From contig JAAFGY010000012.1 of assembly GCA_010365135.1 (NCBI GenBank), positions 1-41,946 of the forward strand: a stretch of 41,946 nucleotides of DNA. Direction: 5' to 3'. Under the pieces are notes generated by a model, which was not told the origin of the DNA, made no database searches, and worked only from the letters and a program-made list of their open reading frames with translations. Positions 35,830 through 41,946 of the stretch are shown here, piece after piece. A program made the position numbers and the translations under genes. Position 1 is the first letter of the stretch. Each line of letters starts with the position of its first letter. The stretch comes from Flavobacterium sp. (GTDB lineage: Bacteria; Bacteroidota; Bacteroidia; Flavobacteriales; Flavobacteriaceae).

Positions 35830-37221
35830 TTAACTCCCAATCCCCTGATAAATAAACCCAATAGCCTCTAAATCAGCACCATTCAATATATTCCTGCCAT
35901 CAAAAACAAAAGCCGGTTTTTGCATGCTCTCATATATTTTTTGCCAATCATAAGCTACAAACTCATCCCATTCCGTTAGCACAGCAATCGCATGAGCCTC
36001 TTTACAGGCATCGTACGGATTGTCGAACGAATGAATCGCCTTGGCGTTTTTTTCAGCAGCTCTGCTTTCTAAATAATCCAAATCGGCCAAAACTTTTTTT
36101 CTAGAAACCTTAGGATCAAAGACTGCTATTTGGGCTTGTTCGTTAATCAAATCATCAGCCACATAAATCGCTGCTGATTCTCTAGTATCATTGGTATCTT
36201 TCTTAAATGCCCAACCTAAAAATGTGATTTTCTTGTCGGCAACAGTATTGTAAAGCGTTTGAACAATTTTATTAGAAAATCGTCTTTTCTGATGGTCGTT
36301 CATAATGATGACTTGTTCCCAATAATCGGCTACAGCGGTTAATCCATACGATTTGGCGATGTACACCAAGTTCAAGATGTCTTTTTGGAAACATGAACCT
36401 CCAAAACCAACCGAAGCTTTGAGAAACTTTGGTCCTATACGGCTGTCCATTCCGATGGCTTTCGCTACTTCATTAATATTGGCACCCGTTTTTTCGCAAA
36501 GTTCAGACAATGCGTTAATGGAAGAGATTCGTTGCGCCAAAAAAGCATTGGCAGTCAACTTCGACAATTCGGACGACCACAAATTAGTAGTCAATATTTT
36601 TTCGGGTGCAACCCAATTCGCATACACGTCAACCAAAGCCTGAATCGCTCGCTGACCCTCAGCGGAAGGATCTCCACCAATCAATATTCGGTCGGGATTC
36701 AATAAATCTTCCACAGCCGTTCCTTCGGCAAGAAACTCTGGATTGGACAAAATTTGAAACTGTACATGATTCCCGGTATTGTCCAAAATACTTTTGATAG
36801 CTTCCGCGGTACGAACAGGCAAAGTCGATTTCTCAACTACAATTTTGTCGTCTTTGGCAATTTTGGCAATCTGTCGGGCACACAACTCAATGTATTTAAG
36901 ATCAGCAGCCATACCTTTCCCTTTTCCGTAAGTTTTGGTTGGCGTATTTACCGATATAAAAATAATTTGAGCCTCGTCAATTGCCTTTTCCACATCCGTA
37001 GAAAAAAACAAATTGGTTCCTCGGGCTTCTGCAACAATTTCACTCAATCCTGGCTCATAGATTGGAATATTATTTTGGTCTTCATCATTCCAAGCCGCAA
37101 TCCGTTCTACATTCAAATCCACCACAGTAACCTGAATATGCGGACATTTCTGCGCAATAATAGCCATAGTTGGCCCGCCAACATATCCCGCTCCAATACA
37201 ACAAATTTTTGTAATTTCCAT
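35830..37221 (-). CDS. ugd: UDP-glucose 6-dehydrogenase, eukaryote-like type
   Basis: Oxidises UDP-glucose to UDP-glucuronic acid. The 463 residues, long for a bacterial Ugd, and motifs such as [46 protein letters not shown] and [15 protein letters not shown] place it near animal and plant UGDH proteins; C277 is the catalytic cysteine. [20 protein letters not shown] is the C-terminal binding region. Its start lies 13 bp from heptamer array F, which therefore occupies the 5' leader, and its stop is next to array E. Confidence 0.95.
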   Translation of the reverse strand: MEITKICCIGAGYVGGPTMAIIAQKCPHIQVTVVDLNVERIAAWNDEDQNNIPIYEPGLSEIVAEARGTNLFFSTDVEKAIDEAQIIFISVNTPTKTYGKGKGMAADLKYIELCARQIAKIAKDDKIVVEKSTLPVRTAEAIKSILDNTGNHVQFQILSNPEFLAEGTAVEDLLNPDRILIGGDPSAEGQRAIQALVDVYANWVAPEKILTTNLWSSELSKLTANAFLAQRISSINALSELCEKTGANINEVAKAIGMDSRIGPKFLKASVGFGGSCFQKDILNLVYIAKSYGLTAVADYWEQVIIMNDHQKRRFSNKIVQTLYNTVADKKITFLGWAFKKDTNDTRESAAIYVADDLINEQAQIAVFDPKVSRKKVLADLDYLESRAAEKNAKAIHSFDNPYDACKEAHAIAVLTEWDEFVAYDWQKIYESMQKPAFVFDGRNILNGADLEAIGFIYQGIGS

Positions 37222-37234
37222 TTTATATAATTCT

Positions 37235-37465
37235 GTTTTCCGTTATGTGTTTTCCGTTGTGTGTTTTCTGTTATGTGTTTTCTGTTATGTGTTTTCTGTT
37301 ATGTGTTTTCTGTTATGTGTTATGTGTTTTCTGTTATGTGTTTTCCGTTGTGTGTTTTCCGTTATGTGTTTTCTGTTATGTGTTTTCTGTTATGTGTTTT
37401 CAGTTATGTGTTTTCCGTTGTGTGTTTTCTGTTATGTGTTTTCCGTTATGTGTTATGTGTTTTCA
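37235..37465 (+). repeat. Heptamer array F, 33 units in perfect register
   Basis: Thirty-three 7-bp units without a single insertion or deletion. They mostly alternate GTTTTCT (or GTTTTCC, GTTTTCA) with GTTATGT (or GTTGTGT), making a 14-bp higher-order period that is broken only by two GTTATGT doublets. It fills the gap between the S23 gene stop (37488) and the ugd start (37221). Confidence 0.97.
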
Positions 37466-37487
37466 ATGCTAGCAATAAAAAATAAAA

Positions 37488-37865
37488 TTAGCATTCAAAT
37501 TTATTCCAATTATTTTCTACATATCGCAAAAACGAAAATAATTGAGCTCCCAAATGATCATATTCATTCTGAAGTAAAAGCATTTCAGCTGATAAATCAG
37601 GGTATAGAGTCACCAACTTTTCTAAATGACAAAGCGTTTCTGGGTTACTGGCGTGCGAATAGGTTAAAAACTTGATAAAATCTTGTTCGTAACGTCTCCT
37701 TCCATATCCTTCAACTACATTAGTTACAACAGAATCCGAAGATCTTCTTAATTGACTTCCCAGCTCATATAGTTCATACTTAGGCAACCGTAACGAAACA
37801 CTATGTGTTCTATAAAAGAAAGACAAACCTTTAGTATAGATTTCTAAATCTTTATAACTTTTCAT
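37488..37865 (-). CDS. Four-helix-bundle protein of the S23 (23S rRNA intervening-sequence) family
   Basis: A 125-residue protein with the family signature near the middle: LRRSSDSVVTNVVEGYGRR (positions about 39-57), an opening MKSYKDLEIYTKG, and an all-helical remainder. I chose the ATG at 37865, which gives the usual family opening, over one 24 bp upstream. Members were first found in intervening sequences of 23S rRNA genes and some are linked to diversity-generating retroelements, but most, like this one, have no known function. It lies alone between heptamer arrays F and G inside a polysaccharide locus, with no reverse transcriptase or rRNA nearby. Confidence 0.88.
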   Translation of the reverse strand: MKSYKDLEIYTKGLSFFYRTHSVSLRLPKYELYELGSQLRRSSDSVVTNVVEGYGRRRYEQDFIKFLTYSHASNPETLCHLEKLVTLYPDLSAEMLLLQNEYDHLGAQLFSFLRYVENNWNKFEC

Positions 37866-37903
37866 ATTTATATTTTTAATACACAACATCTATCCCCTAA
37901 AAA

Positions 37904-38001
37904 AACCACAACCCACAACCAATAACCGACAACCGATAACTCATAACCGATAACCGATAACCGATAACCGATAACCGATAACCGATAACCCATAACCGAC
38001 A
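37904..38001 (+). repeat. Heptamer array G (ACCGATA family)
   Basis: Fourteen units in perfect register, seven of the last nine being exact ACCGATA and the rest variants such as ACCGACA, ACCCATA and ACCCACA. It ends one base before the stop codon of the epimerase gene (38003-38005). It is the same family as array B and the inverse of array A. Confidence 0.95.
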
Positions 38002-38002
38002 A

Positions 38003-38986
38003 CTACCTCAAATTCCCCCAATACCAATCCACAGCCTCCTTCAACCCTTTCTCCAACGAAAATTGCGGATCATACCCCAACATATTCTTCGCCTTTTCAA
38101 TACTCGCCAAGGAGTGCGGAATATCCCCCGCCCGATTAGGTCCATATTCTATAGTAACCGCTGCAATTTTCGGATCGTATTGGGATAAAAATTCTTTTAA
38201 ATAGTCAACCAAATTGTTCAAGGTATTTCGGTCACCATAAGCGGTGTTATAAACGGTATTGATGGCCTCTGGATTTTGAGTGGTCATCGCCAATTCATTC
38301 ATTTGAATCACATTATCAATATAAGTGAAATCCCGCGAATAATTGCCGTCGCCATTGATCTTCGGACTTTCGAGCTGCATCAATTGCATCACAAATTTTG
38401 GAATAACGGCGGCGTAAGCGCCATTGGGATCTTGCTTGCGCCCAAAAACATTAAAATAGCGCAGACCAATGGTTTCTAACCCATAGGTTCTACTGAAAAT
38501 TTCAGCATACAATTCGTTGACATATTTGGTGATGGCGTACGGAGAAAGCGGTTTCCCAATAACTTCTTCAACTTTCGGCAACCCTTCTGAATCACCGTAA
38601 GTCGAAGAACTGGCGGCATACACAAAACGCTTCACTTTGGCATCGCGAGAAGCCACGAGCATATTCAAAAATCCCGAAACATTCACGTCGTTGGTAGTAA
38701 TAGGGTCATTAATAGAACGAGGCACAGATCCCAAAGCCGCTTGATGTAGAACATAATCCACACCCTTTACGGCATTTTGACAATCGACTAAAATTCGAAT
38801 ATCACCTTCTATCAGACAGAAATTTTCATTATTGATAAAATCTTTCAGATTATGGCGGTGCCCGGTGGCAAAATTGTCTAGAACTCTAACTTGGTATCCT
38901 TTGGATAAAAAATAATCACATAGATTAGAGCCAATAAAACCAGCTCCTCCTGTTATCAATATGGTGTTATTTGTTTTTTCTTTCAT
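38003..38986 (-). CDS. wbpP: UDP-N-acetylhexosamine(uronate) 4-epimerase, WbpP/TviC type
   Basis: Extended SDR of 327 residues. TGGAGFIGSNL is the NAD loop, AASSSTYGDS carries the catalytic Ser, and YAITKYVNE the Tyr/Lys pair. VLHQAALGSVPRSINDP and RYFNVFGRKQDPNGAYAAVIP match the WbpP/TviC (UDP-GlcNAc or UDP-GlcNAcA C4-epimerase) group better than GalE. With the TviB-type dehydrogenases it would give UDP-GalNAcA. It is encoded between wzc and the S23 gene, with heptamer arrays on both sides of the gene. Confidence 0.9.
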   Translation of the reverse strand: MKEKTNNTILITGGAGFIGSNLCDYFLSKGYQVRVLDNFATGHRHNLKDFINNENFCLIEGDIRILVDCQNAVKGVDYVLHQAALGSVPRSINDPITTNDVNVSGFLNMLVASRDAKVKRFVYAASSSTYGDSEGLPKVEEVIGKPLSPYAITKYVNELYAEIFSRTYGLETIGLRYFNVFGRKQDPNGAYAAVIPKFVMQLMQLESPKINGDGNYSRDFTYIDNVIQMNELAMTTQNPEAINTVYNTAYGDRNTLNNLVDYLKEFLSQYDPKIAAVTIEYGPNRAGDIPHSLASIEKAKNMLGYDPQFSLEKGLKEAVDWYWGNLR

Positions 38987-39066
38987 GCTTTCATCTTTAA
39001 TTATGGGTCTAAGTAATTAAAATAATTTTATGATACATTTTTATCTTGTAAAATATTTATAATCAC

Positions 39067-39206
39067 CGTAATTCGTAATTCGTAATTCTCAATTCTCAAT
39101 TCTTAATTCCTAAATCGAAATTCGTATTTCGTAATTCGTATTTCGTAATTCGTATTTCGTATTTCGTAATTCGTATTTCGTAATTCGTATTTCGTAATTC
39201 GTAATT
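39067..39206 (+). repeat. Heptamer array H (CGTAATT/CGTATTT)
   Basis: Twenty units in perfect register. The left part has CGTAATT, CTCAATT, CTTAATT and CCTAAAT variants; the right part alternates CGTATTT and CGTAATT. The last unit overlaps the wzc stop codon (39206-39208) by one base. About 80 bp of plain AT-rich sequence without recognised signals separates it from the epimerase start. Confidence 0.96.
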
Positions 39207-41665
39207 TATATTTTTCGTAATTTACCAATTATTTTTTGGAAGAAACTCCTCGGTTTATCATCATCATTATAACCATTCGAGTAGGTGGTACTGCCATAAC
39301 CGTACCCGTAACCGTACCCGTAACCCGCACCATACTTGGCTTTATTTTGGAATCCATTCAAAATAATACTGGTGTTTTTGAGTTCGCCACGTTTGACCCT
39401 GTTGTTCAGCAACGTAATCATTTCCTTTTTGGTGAAATTCTGTCTCACTATATAAAGGGTAACATCACTATATTGTGCCAATTCCAAAGCGTCTGAAACC
39501 AAACCCACGGGGGGTGTATCCAAAATAATATAATCGTATGTTTTCTTTAATTCATCAATTAAATCCCGCATTCCGTCACTCATAATCATCTCGGCGGGAT
39601 TGGGCGGAATAGGTCCTGACACAATAACATCCAAGAAAGGGATTTGAGTGTGATTAATGATTTCATCTATGGTTTTTTGTTTGATCAGATAATTGACAAT
39701 ACCCACATCATTCGTTAAGTTAAATTCGTCAAATAATTTAGGCTTTCTTAAATCCAACCCAATAATTACCGTCCTTTTTTCGCTCAGGGCAAATACCGTG
39801 GCGATATTCAAAGAACAAAATGTTTTTCCTTCACCACTGACCGAGGAAGTAATCATCAAGGTTTTAGCTCCATCCAATTGTTGCTGTTTGTATAAAAATT
39901 GAAGCGAGGAGCGAATGGCTCGAAACGACTCCGACAAAGCAGATTTTGGTTTAGAATAAACGGCCAAATCGAAGGTGTCTTTGCTTAGACCAATAACGCC
40001 AATCAACGGAATCTGGGTCAGTTTGCTAATGTCTTCGGTATTTTGAATCGAATTGTTAATGAAAAAAATGGCAAAAACAAAAAGCAAGGGAATCAATAAT
40101 CCCAAGAACAAAGCCAACACATAGTTGACCGAGGTTTTGGGTCCAATGAGGCCGCCACCAATATCTTTTGCAGGATCGATAAAATGAATATCCGACAGTG
40201 AGGCCGCTTTCACAATATCAGCTTCACTTCGTTTTTGAAGAAAAGTGCTGTAAATATTATCACTTAAATCATATTTCCGTTTGATTTTAATCAACTCCTG
40301 CTGATCTTCAGGTAATTGTTTGATGGTGCTTTCGGTTTCACTAATTTTGCCATTGACCATAGCGAGGTCAAACTGCAACGAAGATTTGGCGGTGGCAATA
40401 TTTTCAAGTAAAACTTTTTTCACGGCTTCCATCTGATTGTCAAAATCCCGAAATATTTTCTCGCTTTTTACAGCATAAGCCATCTCGGATCTTTGGGTAG
40501 AAAGCGAAATTAGTTTTGAAACATTCACCACAATATTGGGATCTTCAATGCCCGCTACAGAGGGGGCTGGGAGCTTGGCATAATCGTCACTACTTTTTAA
40601 ATAGTTTTTTAGGGAATTATAATAGGCTATTTTGCGGCTAATCTCATCTTTCTTGACATCGTATTCCAATGCTTTATCCGAAAATTTAGAACCATCGCCT
40701 TCAATGTTATAGATGTTTTTGTCTTTCCGGAAGGATTTCAGCTCGTTGGTCGTTTCTTTGAGTTGCAATTCCATCGCCACCAGCGTGCTGTCAATAAATC
40801 GGATGGTATTGGTCGCAAATTGGTTTTTGCCATCCAATTGTCTTTTGATCAGCATTTTTACAGTCGAATTCAAGTATTCAACCATTCGCGCTTTATTAGT
40901 ACCCTGCATGCCCAAGGTAATAATGGAACCTCCTTTATCATCGGACTTCACATTGATACCGCGATAAGCGGAAACAGTCCCGTCAAAATCATTGAATTGA
41001 ACAAAATAGTCGTTGCCTTTGTAAAAACCAGGATTGTCTTTTATTTGGAGTTTCCAATTCAAAAAGGGCAAGGTCACGGGAGCTCCTACTTTATATCTTT
41101 TGATAAATTCGCCTGGAGCCACAGCCGTATTGCTATACGAATTATCCGAATAAGTAATAAGAGAAACCGAATTGCCTCCAAAAGGAATGCGGATTTCATA
41201 TTCGTTTTCACTCACAAATTTAATCCCGATAAGCGTTCCAGCAAGTTGCCCTTTAGATTTATCGATAGTGACATAAAAGGGGACGGCACCATAAGCATCA
41301 ACCAAATTGTATTTGCCTTGTGCGAGATACCCGATGTAATATTGCAGTTTATCAACAACCAACTCATTGTGAGAGCGAGATTGTAAAGTAGTAGCCACCG
41401 TTTGAACCTGATCTGAAGTGCCTCCCCAATTGAAAACCAAACTGGTATTGGACGTAAAAAGCGGATTGCTCTCTTCCTTTACCGAAATCATGGACTCCAT
41501 TTCATAAATCTTTTCCTTACGGATATTAACCTGATAGGCTATGGTGAAAGTAATGGCTAAACTCAGCAAAAACCACTTCCAATAACTTCCAATTTTAATC
41601 AGAAATCCTTTAAAATCAAATCCGGCTTGGGCTTCAAAAATTGAAAAATCTTTTATATCTAACAT
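39206..41665 (-). CDS. wzc: Wzc-type tyrosine kinase and chain-length regulator
   Basis: An 819-residue fusion of a Wzz-like membrane part and a BY-kinase. The first membrane helix is near 30-50 (WKWFLLSLAITFTIAYQV); a long periplasmic coiled-coil region follows, and a second helix (YVLALFLGLLIPLLFVFAIF) ends near 540. The cytoplasmic kinase has Walker A SSVSGEGKT near 605-613, Walker A' VIIGLDLRKPKL and Walker B YDYIILDTPPVGL. The C-terminal tail has eight Tyr within 778-799, the expected autophosphorylation cluster. It should control polymer length and export together with the Wza encoded 10 bp upstream. Confidence 0.95.
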   Translation of the reverse strand: MLDIKDFSIFEAQAGFDFKGFLIKIGSYWKWFLLSLAITFTIAYQVNIRKEKIYEMESMISVKEESNPLFTSNTSLVFNWGGTSDQVQTVATTLQSRSHNELVVDKLQYYIGYLAQGKYNLVDAYGAVPFYVTIDKSKGQLAGTLIGIKFVSENEYEIRIPFGGNSVSLITYSDNSYSNTAVAPGEFIKRYKVGAPVTLPFLNWKLQIKDNPGFYKGNDYFVQFNDFDGTVSAYRGINVKSDDKGGSIITLGMQGTNKARMVEYLNSTVKMLIKRQLDGKNQFATNTIRFIDSTLVAMELQLKETTNELKSFRKDKNIYNIEGDGSKFSDKALEYDVKKDEISRKIAYYNSLKNYLKSSDDYAKLPAPSVAGIEDPNIVVNVSKLISLSTQRSEMAYAVKSEKIFRDFDNQMEAVKKVLLENIATAKSSLQFDLAMVNGKISETESTIKQLPEDQQELIKIKRKYDLSDNIYSTFLQKRSEADIVKAASLSDIHFIDPAKDIGGGLIGPKTSVNYVLALFLGLLIPLLFVFAIFFINNSIQNTEDISKLTQIPLIGVIGLSKDTFDLAVYSKPKSALSESFRAIRSSLQFLYKQQQLDGAKTLMITSSVSGEGKTFCSLNIATVFALSEKRTVIIGLDLRKPKLFDEFNLTNDVGIVNYLIKQKTIDEIINHTQIPFLDVIVSGPIPPNPAEMIMSDGMRDLIDELKKTYDYIILDTPPVGLVSDALELAQYSDVTLYIVRQNFTKKEMITLLNNRVKRGELKNTSIILNGFQNKAKYGAGYGYGYGYGYGSTTYSNGYNDDDKPRSFFQKIIGKLRKI
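39295..39322 (-). repeat. Hexameric repeat encoding the Tyr-Gly tail of Wzc
   Basis: On the coding strand TAYGGK hexamers repeat from residue Y782 to Y790, giving five consecutive Tyr-Gly pairs. The tract could change length in 6-bp steps without shifting frame, altering the number of phosphorylatable tyrosines. Confidence 0.75.
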
Positions 41666-41675
41666 TTTTGATGTA

Positions 41676-41946
41676 TTATAATTTTAAGAGTACTAATCCT
41701 GTAGTAAATAAAGAAAGTAGGGTGATGATAGTCGACAGCGATTCTATCCCTGTTTTTCCCGTGCCCCAAGTTTTTTGTTTGAGGGGTTTTACATAAATAT
41801 AATCATTGGGCTGCAAATTATAATACGGCGATTGCATTACATGGATATCGGTAAGATCAATATCGTGCATCTCCGTTCCTGTGGGCGTTTGCCGAATAAT
41901 AGTCACGGCTTTGCGGTCTCCCGTGATGGTAATATCCCCTGAATTG
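41676..41946 (-). CDS. wza: Polysaccharide export outer-membrane protein Wza, C-terminal part
   Basis: Partial: the reading frame is open to the window edge, so about 90 C-terminal residues are visible and the start lies outside. GDRKAVTIIRQTP, LDLTD-like DIDLTDIHVMQSPYYNLQPNDYIYVKP and a final hydrophobic helix (STIITLLSLFTTGLVLL) are typical of Bacteroidota Wza proteins. A GTG at 41904-41906 is inside the domain and is not the real start. It should build the outer-membrane export pore and partner with Wzc, encoded 10 bp downstream. Confidence 0.88.
   Translation of the reverse strand, partial: NSGDITITGDRKAVTIIRQTPTGTEMHDIDLTDIHVMQSPYYNLQPNDYIYVKPLKQKTWGTGKTGIESLSTIITLLSLFTTGLVLLKL

Noticed and set aside
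37245..37675. Open frames of 74-142 codons through array F with Cys/Val/Phe-rich repeats
   Set aside because: They exist in all three plus-strand frames because a 7-bp period without stops is open in every frame; the 7-residue repeats follow from the DNA period and no start signal or family match supports them.
37904..38001. Possible CRISPR array
   Set aside because: Repeats are contiguous heptamers with no spacers, and no cas genes are present. The same applies to arrays A to H.

Overview
The window looks like chromosomal DNA of a Flavobacterium-like Bacteroidota. It is AT-rich, start codons lack Shine-Dalgarno sites, and several starts are preceded by matches to the Bacteroidota -7 box TAnnTTTG. 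The first gene ends in a type IX secretion sorting domain, and UpxY-, Wzc- and SLBB-type genes of Bacteroidota polysaccharide loci are present. No rRNA, tRNA, CRISPR array, transposase or phage gene was seen.

Layout. (1) 1-8.9 kb, plus strand: a 2752-residue repeat-rich secreted protein and a small Cys-rich secreted protein, closed by a strong bidirectional terminator. (2) 8.9-15.6 kb, minus strand: a nucleotide-sugar and lipid-carrier block, in transcription order WbpL/WecA-like sugar-phosphate transferase, PglE-like aminotransferase, rmlC, rmlD, rmlA, then a CapD/PglF-type 4,6-dehydratase after a terminator. (3) 15.9-17.2 kb: one inverted plus-strand gene for a secreted beta-helix protein resembling PL9 lyases. 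(4) 17.2-32.1 kb, minus strand: the glycan-specific block, read as SLBB export protein, Wzz-like protein, UDP-HexNAc dehydrogenase, possible glycosyltransferase, Wzx, Wzy (EpsG type), AsnB-like amidotransferase, three GT4 glycosyltransferases and a WbpV-like reductase/epimerase. (5) 32.4-41.9 kb, minus strand: an assembly and precursor block, read as wza (cut by the window edge), wzc, a WbpP-like epimerase, a four-helix-bundle S23 protein, ugd, a second UDP-HexNAc dehydrogenase, rmlB and upxY.

Together these encode most of a Wzx/Wzy-dependent surface polysaccharide (capsule or O-antigen). Predicted precursors are dTDP-L-rhamnose (all four rml genes, with rmlB about 20 kb from rmlCDA), UDP-glucuronic acid, UDP-GlcNAcA/GalNAcA and a UDP-4-keto-6-deoxy-GlcNAc derivative. 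The AsnB homologue could amidate a uronic acid.

The most unusual feature is not a gene. At least eight intergenic gaps carry arrays with a strict 7-bp period. Unit sequences differ between gaps, yet several families recur at separate sites. Five arrays reach to within a few bases of the stop codon of the preceding gene (C, D, E, G, H), and a sixth tract (A') lies against the stop of a following gene. They occupy almost every junction of block 5, are absent from the glycan-specific genes of block 4, and reappear between rmlD and rmlA. One gap between two arrays holds the S23 gene. A second point of interest is the 337-nt non-coding leader between upxY and the SLBB gene, which carries a -7 box match and two potential RNA structures.
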